From: Lepeophtheirus salmonis
Lineage: Eukaryota > Arthropoda > Copepoda > Siphonostomatoida > Caligidae
Direction of reading: 5' to 3'
Assembly (NCBI RefSeq): GCF_016086655.4
Contig: NC_052137.2
Coordinates: forward strand, 35,918,007-35,982,006
Length of the DNA stretch: 64,000 bases
The translations under genes and the position numbers were made by a program. Below are positions 48,202 to 60,960 of this stretch, piece after piece. The notes beneath the pieces were generated by a model that worked only from the letters and a program-made list of their open reading frames with translations, made no database searches and had not been told where the DNA came from. Numbering within the stretch: position 1 is the first letter of the stretch; the number at the start of each line of letters is the position of its first letter.

Positions 48202-50854
48202 TATGTATGTATGTATTTTTCTTTTAAAATCTCTATTTGACATATTTTTCAAAATGTAATCTGTTGCCTGACAAGGAGCATTCATACGTATACAAGTATA
48301 TACTTATATTTGCTCCTATTTCATAAATTATATACGGTATATTAAGTTGAGTCTTGCAAGAGGAGTAGAGTTAGACTATTATATAAGAGATTTACTCTAT
48401 GTCGAGAATTAAACATGTTGGTTTTTTCTTCTTCTTTTTTTTTGTAAGCGTTTTTTATTTTTTATTTGTCATAGTCATGGTTTTTTTTCGGTTTTGATGG
48501 ATATTGTTGTGGACTTAATAAATGATCCTTAAGTAACAAGAATAATATGAAATTCTTTAAAATATGTTTCAAAATCAATGAACAGCTTAACAATAAGCTG
48601 AAATCTTATCACATTTGGCAACATGTATGTATCGTTGCTTATGAATGAATCACTCTTGAAAAGGTTACTTAAAACCTTATGTGGCCCGAGAGAAAACGAG
48701 TTTTCGTTGTCTTTCTCACTTACCATCTAGTGCTCTACCTATAGGTGTATATATACCTATAATATCTACCTATATACTCTAATAGTTTATAAAATACGCA
48801 TAGTGAATATATACTCCCACGTTCATTCGTTAGTACAACGATGAAAAGATTTATACGTCCCTCCAAATAATTCGATGGATTAAAATTTAATATTTTTTTA
48901 CATAAGATAATCAAAGTTCTATGGGAAAATTCATGGAAATTTAGGATGCTCGTAATTATATTGGTGCATATCTATAGGTTTATTCAAACATTCCTTATAG
49001 AATAAATTAGCTGGATATACAGAAATTAATCATTTATTTCAATAAACTGACTCCTTCATTATTCTCAGTTCAATATTAATTCAGCGTGGAATATTATGTC
49101 TTATGAAAGAACTAACCTATGACTAACAGAACGACTATAAATGGTAGATTAAAGCTCATGCATCCACTTTAAAAAATGCAAATTATAATAGTTACAGTGC
49201 AAGTACTAATCCCGAATTTGAAAAAGTATTGCCTGAAGAAAAGAGCCTTAGGATCAAGTAAGCTTGGAAATTTAACAAAGTCCAGAATTAGCTTGTAACA
49301 AATATTTTTGTATAAATAATCTATTGAGCTGAACATAATTTTGTGATTCTCCATTGTTTGATGTGTCAAAAACAAAAACCTTATTCATCTATATTCAAAA
49401 ATCAGTTAGTAGTTGCAAGAAGAAACCAAAAAAAATATGTTAATGGTATGGTTAAGGATTAGAAAAAATTGAATATATATGCAGCAAATGATATATATTG
49501 AATAAGAACACTTATATTTTCGTACTTTTTGAATAAAAATATAACACGAAAAATGCCATTATGGGTAATTCACAAACACTTATGGGGATTATTATAAAAA
49601 TTAACTTTTCCTCTTGTTTCTTTGTTATTTGATATATTATTAAAACGTTGGAAAGGTAATATTTTTATGACACTGTAATTACTTGCTCTAATACTAATTT
49701 AATTTAGTATCGTTTGATATGCCTGAACTTCCCAACCATTATATGCATTGTATTCCATTACTGACATAAAAAAATTACAAGTATCAAAAAACAAATGATC
49801 AACCATTCCTTCAATTTCAAGGGTATTGTCATATAACCAAAAGGATGATTTTTAAAGCCTTTATACTTATGTGTAGTGCATTGACTTTGCTAATTTGATA
49901 GTTATAAGGTTTCTTTAAACTTCCTTAAAAAATGCCTAACTACACCTAGGCCTATATATATATAGAATAACTTTTAACTGTGAATGTACCTATTGAATCA
50001 AAATTTTAATAAAGATCCCATGTAAAGTGAGTCGATAACTAATTCATATCTGGAAGACTTTATTTATTTTGCGCCTTTATTTGATCAACTTTAGATAATT
50101 GAGCCTAATATAGTGTGTGTAATTGAATCCTAATAATCATTATTAATTAAATTTGCTTTCATAATATGATATTTGATTCTCTCATATAAAACAATCAAAC
50201 TTTTGGGGTGGCCTATCACATATTTCCATATATTGTATGGTTATGGAAATAACTCCTTGAATAAACGTACTACCATAAAAAATTACACCACCACAGAAAA
50301 CTTTCTAACGTAAAAATAATATGATGTGAATCATATTAAAACATATGATGGATTGCATCTAATGTACTACTGTATAATTTAATAGAAAAGATGGCTTAGC
50401 AATGTATGTAAGAGAAAAAAAGAATCTATATATGTATTAATAGCGTGGTTTTAAACGCTGTTTTATCATGTAGGTATATACTAATATCATAGCAGCATTG
50501 ACCCTCCCATTTCATTCCAGACTTACATTGTAAAGCTAAAAATAAAAGGTTGGAATTATATTTGATGAATCCTCAAAATTATATATATGTTACTACAATG
50601 CGTTGTAGAATGTTCAATCACTTTTTTTTTGTCAGATCGAGAGGGATTCATTCCTCCCTCAAAGTATGCACGCTGCACAGTCACTGTTAATGAGGAAAAT
50701 TGTGTATATTTTGGGTGTGATAAATAAAAGAAACCGAAAATCAACATGGGCGCCCAAACAATTTGAAGAATGTTTTGAAGGAGAGAAAGAATAAGACTCA
50801 TGACTCGTGGCAAAGGAGGAAGGAGAAAAGGAAATAAATGAGGGCATTAGCTAG
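48202..50854. other. AT-rich non-coding stretch
   Basis: No supported gene. A minus-strand atggtaagtgag at about 48715-48726 looks like a splice donor after an ATG but has no surrounding support. Confidence 0.45.
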
Positions 50855-50960
50855 AATTACTCGATCCTCAATTCTACTCTGAGTCCAACAAGTCCTTATA
50901 ATTTATAACTGAGCAAGATTATACTCTTTCTTTTATGAGCCCAAACGAATGGGCAATCAG
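50855..50960 (+). repeat. Dispersed repeat R, copy 3
   Basis: cgatcctcaattctactctg, agtccaacaag, ccttataatttataa and ctctttcttttatgag match in order the copy at 53720-53815 and, in the first half, those at 17200 and 17497. Confidence 0.6.
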
Positions 50961-53664
50961 GTTTTGAATATGAATAAATGTACCAGGAAAAAAATTTCAC
51001 TATTCAGGGAAAAAAATAATTATTTTTCAAATTACAAATCCAAAAAAAAATTGAGCCAGCTAAAAAATACACACAATTTACATCACTAGACATTGTACTA
51101 TTTAGAACTCAAGATGAATTTATATTGTTTCAAGCATATTAATCATACTTAGACAGTGTAAAGAACTTACTCATATTTGAATCCTTGAAATCAGACAATG
51201 GATCCACAGTGCTTAGGAATATGAAATGAGCATGACTGCCAAAAAATGTGTTTAATTCATCCATACTTAGCTTGCTAAGATCCCCCCCCCCAACGAGAAA
51301 TTTAAATTAATTTTCTTTAGTTTCTTTGTTGGGCTATTATAATTTTATTATGAAAAAGTATGAACAACCTTTTAACAAAAGAGATTGACCCCTGACAGGC
51401 ATTTCTACCTATTGTGAGGCCATGTTATATACATAATTTGCAGGCAGAAAACCTTCAATAAAACGAAATGGGAAATTTTCATTATATGTATGTATGATTA
51501 ATATCATTTAGGCTTTATATGAAAAAAAAATCTATTTTTATGGTAAAGAAATATGATTTTGCAATACGTTTTTGGATATCTGTCAAACGTATAGTCCTTT
51601 GTGTCTGTGTATAAATGTAGAATTTCTCTGGGCATTGACATTTGATTGAAAGGAAGACATTCATATCTACGCACAGACATAATCAATCACTGTTTTTTTT
51701 CCAAGATTTTGAGAATAAATGTGGATTTTTGAAATTTTTTTGGAAAAAAATTAATTTTCAAATCTTTTGTGAATAGCTATGGATTTGTGAAATTTTATTA
51801 AAGCCTCCCACCCAAAAAAAAAAAATATATATATATAAATACATGCTGTGCTATATATGGCCACCAAACATACTTCCTGATTAAAGAATATATCATCCCA
51901 AAAGCTAGTTAGATAATATTTTATCATGCTAAAAAGATATCCGGGAGTTGATCTATTTATTTATTTATTCCATGTTAGAAAATCGTGTTTCTATCGATTT
52001 ACTTCAGTTTTATATAGGTATATTATGTATGAATCTCCCACAGGTAAGTATTCCTTTCTAAGGTTAAGCATGCCTGTATTGTATAGGATTATTTTTCATA
52101 TACTTGAACGTGATAAACCATGTTTCGAAATCAATATAATCTCTTATTGATGTTATTCCATCTCTTTTTGATATAAAGTGGAGCATAGGAAGATATATTT
52201 ATGTGAGGTTATTCCAAACACGAAAAAAAGGGGGAAATTTTGGTATTTCTTCAATGAAAAATGATGGTTAATAATAGTTGTATTTTTTTTATTTTTTTTC
52301 TACCAAAGCTAAAGGTTAATGCTTTGTTATTACTTATTATTTTTATATTATTATTAAAAACTGCTGTTGCCTGTTGATAATTAATGCAAAAAAAAAAAAA
52401 AAAGAAGAAAAGTGAGAAACTGGAGCAAAGATCATAAGTTTTCCTTTTTTGACATTAGCTCATATATGTATATTTCTTTAGCTCTCTAATAGTAATAGTA
52501 AAAAGTAAGAAGAAGCATGATTTGTTGTAGGTCATGACCTGATTATTTCACTCATTGATTTTCCTTTTTGACTAGAACAAGTTGTAAATACATTATTATA
52601 TGTAATATTTATCAGTAATAAAACCCATTCAATTTTACGTAAATATAATTGAGAATGCAAAGTCGTACAGTATCCATTTTGGGGTTTCCCAACTGAATAA
52701 TGACTGGAGTCATTAATAAATAAATAAACGCACCCAAAAAATAAGTTTATTGCAATCCCATTTTGGTTTTTTTTCTATTTTTGGGCAGAATAATATATTG
52801 TTATTACTATCTTTTGAAAAAGAATTTGCTTGAAGAACAATAGTGCATCATTAAAAAGCTTTTAATGAGTTTTTTAAACAGAGAGCAAAAAGAGAAGGGA
52901 AGAGATCCATTTGGAAATATATAATAATTTGTAAAAACAATAGATTTTTATTGTCCATGTCTTCAATCTAAATGTTGTTACCTTTTGACAATTTATTACA
53001 AACGATATCAAATTTTGGACTTGGTTAAATATTGCTTTTACGCATATTTTTATATTAAAGCTACATCAATGTTAAAAGTGATATATGTTGCACGAAAACA
53101 ACACTAATTGTTTTTTAATCATCGTCGTCATCTGTCACACTTCTACCTACATAATTTGTAAAATGGCGCTAACTCTTTGTTCCTCCTCCGGTGCCTACAT
53201 CATGCTGTAGTCATTTCATATATCATGTAAATATTAGCAAACATTTCAATCGATTAATTGACACCCTTTTGTTGCCGAGGATCTTAATCAAGAAATATAA
53301 TCTCTGTTAAAAAAAAGATAGGATCAGGTCTTTGATATTAAAAGTTAATCCTGGGGTTGATCAAATAAATGCTAAATATAGTAGAAATGAATTAATATTT
53401 TGAACTTTAGATTGAAATATTTACTTTTGACAAAAATTAATAGTTAAAGGGTTAATAAATGAACAAAAAAGGTTTTAGTCTCTTATTTTTTAATACATCA
53501 CAACTCTTCTTCATGATAAAATTTAATTCTCAAACATTAATTTCTTGCTAATATATAGCAGCTAAAAAATGCCGGAATGTAAAAAAAAAAAATCAAAAAC
53601 GGTATGATAACCCCTACAATTTAAAATATTAGATCAGCTACAAGCAGCTGTGGAAAGAACAAAA
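50961..53664. other. AT-rich non-coding stretch with a possible M-MITE fragment
   Basis: About 51700-51840 contains gaaatttttttggaaaaaaa, tgaatagctatgga and cctcccacccaaaaaa, which resemble M-MITE interior and subterminal words (compare 30900-30960 and 39110-39130), but no termini are visible. A C10 run lies near 51283. No gene is seen. Confidence 0.4.
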
Positions 53665-53815
53665 TAAACACAAATCCCACTTCTTATAGAGCAAGTACAT
53701 TGCAGAAATTTTCTCCCATGTCAATCCTAATTCTACTCGGAGTCAAACAAGGACTTAAACCTATAATTCTCCAAAAAAATTCTTGTCACTCTCTGTCTTT
53801 TGTGAGTAAACGTGA
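53665..53815 (+). repeat. Dispersed repeat R, copy 4
   Basis: cacaaatccca, atgtcaatcctaattctact, cggagtcaaacaagg, cctataattctcc and ctctgtcttttgtgag. It spans both the part shared with 17140/17440 and the part shared with 50855, so it links the four copies. Confidence 0.6.
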
Positions 53816-54914
53816 TGACTCTATACTTATTCCAATATGTTTTCTCCGCAAGAACTAAATAATAATGGTAGTAGCATTGGAAAATATGAAAAAAAAACCA
53901 GCTCAGATTGCCAAATGTTAAAAAATTAACATCCGAGTAAATGCTTAAGATTTACAACTCCAGCAATGACTGTCGACCAAAAGTTATTCCAGGTTTTTGT
54001 AATATAGGTTCCACAGTTAATAATCAAAAAGTTATTCAATTCATGTAATTATTTGGAGGGCTGTAAATGAATACATTACGTAGAAAGAGAGTCCCATGGA
54101 AATACAAACTATATACGAACAAAAAAATGAGGACGCTCCACCATTTGTCTTTGAGACAAAAAGTGTGATATAATAAGAAGTGTACAAAAATAAACGAGCA
54201 AGTGCTACTTTTATACAGGTGTGCTTAAATGGAGGTTATTTATGTAACAGAAAGATGTCCCCGTATTAGAGTACCTATGAGAAAATTATCAATTATAATT
54301 CAAAAAGAATAAATGTTTCTTTTTTCGATGGGTATTTTTTGTTCCTTTCTCAACTTTATACAAACATGTATATATATATATATATATGTACCTATATACC
54401 CTAGAGCTTAAATGTGAAAAATAAAATACTCTTAGCTAAAGGCAATCAGGTGTAATTATAATTATTACGGTATCATTATTTTTCCTCCCTTCTACTTTTT
54501 CATTATCAATAAAGATCTTAAAGATATATATAATGTCACAGACTTTTTCTCCTGATTGAATTAATTATTCACGTGCACAAAGAATGAATCTTCATACATA
54601 TGTAGGATTATGCATTCAAGCTGCATTCCTTTTTTAATAGTTACATTTCGTTGGCAACAAGGATCCATCAGTTTCCCTCATTATTTTCAAACAGGAGTGA
54701 AAATTAGAAGCCTCTCACATGAGACAAAGGAATCAATTTTTAAAAAAATAATTAATAGTAATTTTTTTTTGTGTGTGTTAAATTATATTTTATATAGGAG
54801 AATCAAGGTTTGAAATTGATAGATGAGATATAAATGTTGTTATTGTTTATATGTGCGTGGATTTATGTAGAACCCATGTTCCAATGGATACCTACATAAA
54901 TAATATATAGTAGG
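53816..54914. other. AT-rich non-coding stretch
   Basis: Nothing supported; a (TA)n tract lies near 54368-54386. Confidence 0.5.
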
Positions 54915-55230
54915 TAGTCAGACTCGGGGAAAAAGTCTTTAGTCTGCCAGTCCAAGTCAAGTCTTTGCTCACAAGTCTAAATTAAGGTTTTGAATATTTG
55001 TATTGAGTCCTTAGATGTCTTTTGAGCTCATTTCAAGTCCATAACTCTATTAGAATATAGGGTTCATAGTTTTAAGGCCTTTTTCCTTAAGTTAAATATA
55101 AAGAAGCTTTTGAGTCTTTCTTTAGTCGTGAGCCTTTGATTATGAGATCAAGTTGAGTTAAAAGTCTTAAAAATATGGAATCACGTCCAACTTGAGTCAC
55201 AAGCCTCAAGTCCAAGTCTATACATTTGGT
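54915..55230. repeat. Degenerate AAGTC/GAGTC-rich tract
   Basis: The words aagtc, gagtc, caagtccaagtc and gagcc recur every 10-20 bases through about 300 bp, consistent with a decayed short-unit tandem array. Similar but weaker tracts lie at 11190, 12020 and 12660. The minus-strand open frame at 55087-55332 overlaps it and probably owes its length to the repeat. Confidence 0.5.
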
Positions 55231-55434
55231 AGGAGCTATATTAGTGGCGTATTGAGGCACTGACAAGAGAGCCCTTGTCCCTAGATATTGTGATGTGACA
55301 AAGCGGAATAAGGCAGCATCATTGGAAGCCACATCGGTACAGAGGGAGAGAAGGAAAGAAGACTCTTTATTTACATAGACATACTACCTGGCAGGATTTT
55401 TATAGGTAGCAATATTTAACAGTACACTTTATAT

Positions 55435-55601
55435 CAGGGGTCACCAACCATATGACCATTGGAACCCGATCTTCTGTTGGCTTTTTCTTAGTCGTCCCTT
55501 GGGTTTGTGATAAAAATATTTTATGCTTTTGATTTCTGTATTCGTTTATACCTATTTTTTGAGCTGGTAGTCCTCAACTTTAAAAAGGTTGATGACCCCT
55601 G
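55435..55601 (+). mobile_element. hAT-type MITE
   Basis: About 167 bp. The left terminus caggggtcaccaacc and the right, read inward, caggggtcatcaacc differ at one base in 15, the classic CAGGGGTC(N)NCAACC ends of hAT-superfamily non-autonomous elements. Flanking octamers ctttatat and ttctatat match at 6 of 8 positions, as expected for an old 8-bp target duplication. There is no coding capacity. Confidence 0.85.
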
Positions 55602-58100
55602 TTCTATATAATATATACATAAAACCCCTTAAAATGCTAAGGGGATTGAGAGGAGGGGATACGACTTCATCGCAATGCACAACACTATCATGGTTAATAC
55701 CTATGTGACGCACATCAGTTTGTAAAAAAATCATTTATTGATGCGGATTTTAGACTATCCATGCATTATCATCTTTCGATGTGAAGTATATTATAGATTT
55801 TACTAATATATTAAGTATACAAAATTGAACTCTTGGTCAATATCAATTAATATATGTATAATAATTGAATCAGATTGATGATTTTTTCAATACTATTGAA
55901 GGGAGGTTCATTATTTTACAGCTTTTTTAAAGATTTGTAGATTATACGTACTATAAAAGTTATTTTGATGTCTTTTTGTCTATCTTTGTAATGTATTTAT
56001 GTTAGATAGAGTTGAAAATGCCCAAGTGAAGGCTGTTAAAGCACATTACACCTCATATATATGCATACATCCATATATATGTATTGTCGTAATGCTTCTT
56101 AAGAAAACGGTTTAAAAAGGATATATGCTTACTTTTTACTATATATATACATATATAGATGTACAAACAAGTTCCAATCATATGTACATCATACATATCA
56201 TATGCACTTATCAAATAATCTTGTTTTTTTTTTATTTATTAGAAAAGGTAAATTGAGTTTCACAATTTTCTTTTTATATTAATATAACTTTGTCATTTTT
56301 ATGTATAGATCTAGTTTATATACCTATTTCACAAATATGTATGTATGTATCTACAATAAAAATATACAATTAATCATAGACAGTACGGTCTAATGGTAAC
56401 TTCTTTTTGCACTCGAAAATACTCAAAATAATATGAGCAAGGACCATTTATTTCTGTACATATTATTTCTTACTCAATAATATGTACAATATACAATTGT
56501 AGGTAATAAAGTAATAATTTTTGTATAGCTTCGTGGGAGATTGTACAGAAATTGCGAAATTACATTTTAATATCACTTCAAAATCTTCGATTATATATTT
56601 TTTCCCCCTTGTCTTAATGCATTTATTAACGATATAATCAAAGAATTTTTTTGATTGTAAAACATTCAGTTATTGTATTAGGTAGATTTTAATTACAACA
56701 ATATAGACTTATATATCTGGGGTATGTTACCAAATATAATTATCATTTAATATTTTTCTTTAAGGCTCCATTGGTGAACATCATTTTATAACGTAGTTAG
56801 ATAACGGTCTAAAAATAAACCCCAAAAATAAAACGTATTTAATTATATAACAAAGAGTAAAATGACTTTTATAATTTAGATTTTGTATTATATTCTTTTT
56901 TTTTAAATGTTCCTTTAATTGGTTAGTTGGAGTTGAATTGATTAAGTATAAGTAAACATTATATATTATAATTACTCCATCTAGCCTAGGAATCTTTTTG
57001 GTGAAATCCATATACATAAAGTATATTTATTTTTCTAGGAATCACCAGAGCGCGGACGCACATTTTGTATTATATTTTTAATCATTTCATCCATTTTGCA
57101 ATCATAAATAATCATTAAAATGTTAAAAATACTAATATGAATATATTATATTGAGAGAAAAAATCCTTATTTTAAAATCATTTTAACAACAAGAATTTTC
57201 GGTTTAAAGACGATATCATCTGTTATTATTATGGTAAAACATTTATTTGATATTTTAAATAACATTTTTAATGTTATATTTTACACTTTATAGGAATTTT
57301 AAGAATCAAATCCGTACCATATCAGTTTAAATGAGGTTACGTTTATTATATGTATAGAATAGTGGCTACAATATTACATTTGTATAGCTACCTTTGTAAG
57401 CCCCCATTGAAAAAAAAAATCTAATAAATCAAAAGGAAAAATAATTGATGAATGACAATTAAACAAAAGAGTTAATTAAATTCACTAAACTTTGATTAAA
57501 AATTGCAATATTCGAATGAATCTTAAACGATGCATTATCAAGATAGATAAAGAATTGCATAAAATATGATTTAATGACAATATAATGTAAATTCAGACGA
57601 ATAAAGAACGTTTGTATGAATCACGGGGTTGTATAATATATCAGTTTACAAAGAGAGAGTTAAATAGATTTGATAATTTTTTTTGTAGTTTGAATTTATT
57701 CAAAAAACCCCATCAATATATATATATATATATTTATAGGTAGAGGGTTAAAAACAGAATGAAACTTTCAAAAACAATAGCTAATATATAGAGCTTCAAA
57801 GGCCCCAAAATATATCAGCCAAATCAGTAGGCGTTGAATAAGATAATACTATAAAAGACTTTGCTATAACTTATTCATTTTTCGTAAATTTTAATGATTT
57901 GTTCCAAGTATGTTTTTACGTTTTACCTACATAAAATAAAGTGTACGTTATTTATGTAGACTTAATATACATCTACAATCCGTATATAATATACCTATAA
58001 TGTTATTGTACCTCAATAACATGCACAAAATATGATATAAGGAGGGGAAATTGTATCCAAAATATATATGTACATACTTGTGACATCTTTTGAGACTCAC
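55602..58100. other. AT-rich non-coding stretch
   Basis: Nothing supported. (TA)n and (ATGT)n simple repeats lie near 56130-56150, 56335-56350 and 57717-57733. Confidence 0.5.
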
Positions 58101-58245
58101 TTGGACAAGGGATGTCTATGGGGGGCTTATCAAAATAACAAGAAGTCAAATTATGTAAGAACACTGCCTCGCCCATGTGGTTAGCGTTTATATGTACGGG
58201 GAAAAAATACAGCACTGCTGTTAGAATGGATTGTAGGCGTGAAGT
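58101..58245 (-). CDS. Possible internal exon (unrecognised)
   Basis: A 145-nt segment on the minus strand is bounded by a possible acceptor (ttactcataag, weak pyrimidine tract) and a good-looking donor (ccaa followed by gtgagt). It is open in one frame, reading TSRLQSILTAVLYFFPVHIN, then ANHMGEAVFLHNL, then a Cys-containing TSCYFDKPPIDIPCPS. Its base composition is less A/T-biased than the surroundings. I recognise no family, and no neighbouring exon could be paired with it. It could equally be a relic of a transposon or a chance frame. Confidence 0.2.
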
Positions 58246-58619
58246 CTTATGAGTAATTTGAACTTTGAGTAATAATGGTATGATAGTGTTTAAACGATAT
58301 GTATAATATATATAGATACTCATATATGTCTGCCAATTTTAAGTACATATGTATGTGTGTGAATAACTATATGTAACCCATAGTTCAATGTCACAAATAT
58401 ATATTTGCTGCAATTTCTTGCGGCCCAAATGATGAAGAAGGCAACTTCAGGGGGTGTATCTAGAATTATTTAAGAGTAGATTTTATAGTACATGTTTCTG
58501 TTAGACGTTGATTAATGGATTTTTCTCATATATACAAGTGTAGGTATGTATATATTTGTATGTAATTCGCTTAGACATGACCTATTACCTCATATTCAAA
58601 TTCCTATTCAATTGTTATA

Positions 58620-59331
58620 CAGGGTGTAACAAGGATATCCCGTGCTTCAGATTTCCAGATTTACCGAAATCTATGATAATCAAATTGTGTGATACTTTCA
58701 TTGCAGTGAAATATACTTGTAGATATAAACGTTTCACTTAGTAGCCGAACCATCGCCATAAAGTCAACGCCAGATGATTTCAAGCCTATTACACTTTCAG
58801 AGGAATCGCCCAGGTGCACTGTTGTGATGGTTTTGGTAAATAACGATCTGAATATTACTCCCAGGGATCAAGGAGGTACCCGGAGGCCGTTTATGGGCCT
58901 AAAAACAGAACTCTGCCCCCTCTCACCGCTCCAAAACGACTCAGGATTTACTTAAGGAACCACCACTACGACTGGGTGTCCAAGAATATTTGACCTCCTA
59001 GCTTCTTCTACTTGAATCTGATTGATAATTTTGTTTGAAGCTACCTTGAGTCAATGGTGAACAGATATTCTCACACTACCAAGATTCCTTATCGACACCA
59101 TCATCCTGGAGTACTAAAATTTAGATCCGGCTCTTGTTTTTTCGCCTGCACACGGTTCAGGACCCGAAAAGAGGGTATTATTGAGACAAAGGGAGGCTAA
59201 ATTGAGTAATTTTTTTTCAAAGATGGTATCTGCAGGTCAGGGTATGTTTTTGACTAAATCTTAAAAATGACCATTTTATGTCTTTTTAAAGTAGAGGGAT
59301 CAAAAGCACCAGATTTTGTTGTTATACACTG
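58620..59331 (+). mobile_element. Deleted mariner/Tc1-like element, family 1 copy B
   Basis: About 712 bp flanked by TA (58618-58619 and 59332-59333). Termini: left cagggtgtaacaagg with cgtgcttcagat further in; right read inward cagtgtataacaac with tggtgcttttgat further in. By my hand alignment the first 33 bases of the two ends agree at 24 positions. It shares its 5' leader (cgtttcacttagtagcc) and protein-coding parts with 2535-3230, which lies in the opposite orientation. Both copies have the same overall length class, so the deletion probably predates their spread. Confidence 0.85.
58755..59225 (+). pseudogene. Mariner-like transposase remnant
   Basis: The expected start codon is changed (cgccataaag where copy A has cgccatggag). 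After an N-terminal side that is only weakly readable, the C-terminal catalytic block appears at about 58965: DWVSKNI, stop, PPSFFYLNLIDNFV, stop, SYLESMVNR. Both stops are TGA where Trp (TGG) is expected in IWPPxSPDLNxIDxFVWSYLE. The end reads RTRKEGIIETKGG, matching the RxRxEAVIExKGGYIE terminus. The central domain is missing. It is inactive beyond doubt. Confidence 0.75.
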
Positions 59332-60351
59332 TATTGATTATTCGAGTTCTTTGCAATTTGTTATAGAGCAACACAACACCATTTTTAAGAAACAAGTTAT
59401 TGATATATCATTTCTTCCAAGTATGTACATGTGATGTCAAAATGAAACATGACTCAAGAATTATTATTTATCATGGATATAAAATCTCGTTATTATTTTT
59501 TTTGCCTTTCAAAAAGTGAAAAAAAAAAAAACCAATGATGTCTCCTCAATAGAATTTTTTATTATCATACATAATATAAGAGTTCACTGCATCCCATCAT
59601 ACCAAAGGAAACCACAAATTAAATTTCCTCAAAATAATTTTTAATGTCCATCAAATGAGTAAATGGTATAACGTGATCCCAGAACCACTTTCCCTAATAA
59701 TACACCACTCTTTGTATGGTAGGAGGGGGTTGAAACAATGGTTCATCACATGGCTGTTAATCAAGAAAGAAACTCACACACACATCGTGATATCAAATTT
59801 CATGCAATTTCTATGTAAGTAGATTACTTAAGATTTTACCACAAATGAAGAAAATACAATATATTGAAGACACAGTAGAAAGAAAAAAAGTTCTACTTTG
59901 TCAGACTAACAGACATTGCAAAATTATATTCATTAGGAAAATTGTTTTTTACACATATGAAAAAAAAACAATTTGGAGAACAGTCTGTGCAATATTGAGA
60001 CTCAGTAATTGTCAGTATTTTTATTTAGAGAGAGAGAGACGTCAACTTACATACATATATTCTTTAAATATTTTCTAAGCCATATAATTTGAGAATAATT
60101 AAAGTAATTTTAATAATATGTAATTAAAAGATCTTAAATATTTCTGCAAACATTTCATAATAGTGGGGAAATGTAGGAACTAATTCTGATTATTTATTTT
60201 ATAAACTTAATATATGCCTACTTACAAAATATAACCTTTCATTGATATTATTATCATATAGAGATGAAAAAAAAATCAAAGATGAAGCCAAAATATTTAT
60301 TCTCTTTTATTTCATCAAAATAATTAATTATTTACTCCATAGATGGCGGGT
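59332..60351. other. AT-rich non-coding stretch
   Basis: No supported feature. An imperfect GA-rich run (gagagagagag) lies near 60029. Confidence 0.5.
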
Positions 60352-60960
60352 CTCGACAGTGAAGGTCCTCTCATCAGAGAAGATGAGAGCTATTCCACAA
60401 TTGTTCTTCAAACTGTTCAGAAGGCCCCTATAACGCTGCAGAGGACTTCTTGCAGTTGTTGAGTTAGAAGAGGTCTTTCCATATTCATAAGAGACTTATC
60501 ACCAGCCTTTTTTACGACCCTGGACATTGTGGGTACTGACAATTTCTTCTTCTTGTAAAAAGTCGTCATCTTTATTCTTGAATTGGCATTGAAGGTACGT
60601 CCTTGGATCGTAACTTGATTGCTCTGCAACTCCGGGTCGGCCTTTGAGATATTCCCATTCAAATATTTGCTTGACCATATGTGCTTGGTAGTCCTTCCTG
60701 AGGTCATCGTCGGCCTCTTTGATAATCCCCTGCTTATGGTTCACTGGATTGACAGTGAAATTCTTCTCATCAGAGAAGATGATAATTCCTTCACCATTGT
60801 ACTACAAGCTATTCAGAAGGTGCCTACAACGCCCTTGCAGTTTTTGTGTTGGAAAAGGCATTTCCATATGTCCTAGAAACTTACCACCGTAACCAGCTTC
60901 CACGTCCTTGGATTTTAAATTGGCTGTTCTACCACTTTGGAGTCGGGCATTGATGTTTTC
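60352..60960 (-). pseudogene. Mariner-like transposase remnant with internal tandem duplication
   Basis: Minus-strand transposase sequence present twice in tandem. The upstream unit (about 60960 down to 60750) reads through YGGKFLGHMEMPFPTQKLQG, equivalent to KSLRRxxRPLLTxxLQ, a stop, then GIIIFSDEKNFTVNPV, which contains the first catalytic Asp of the mariner family. The downstream unit (about 60640 down to 60352) reads GRTFNANSRIKMTTF, the helix-turn-helix VPTMSRVVKKAGDKSLMNM, then ERPLLTQQLQEVL and, after a frame change, the same SDEK region. The word catcagagaagatga is present in both units 396 bp apart. The upstream unit lacks part of the helix-turn-helix. No second or third catalytic block and no terminal repeats were found. 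Confidence 0.7.

Noticed and set aside
48715..48726. ATG followed by a consensus splice donor (atggtaagtgag) on the minus strand
   Set aside because: A lone donor match occurs often by chance. The surrounding sequence has no exon-like composition or partner acceptor.
55087..55332. 81-codon minus-strand open frame
   Set aside because: Most of it overlaps the degenerate AAGTC/GAGTC tract, which would account for its length and composition.
60619..60876. 85-codon plus-strand open frame
   Set aside because: It is antisense to the duplicated SDEK region of the minus-strand transposase remnant.
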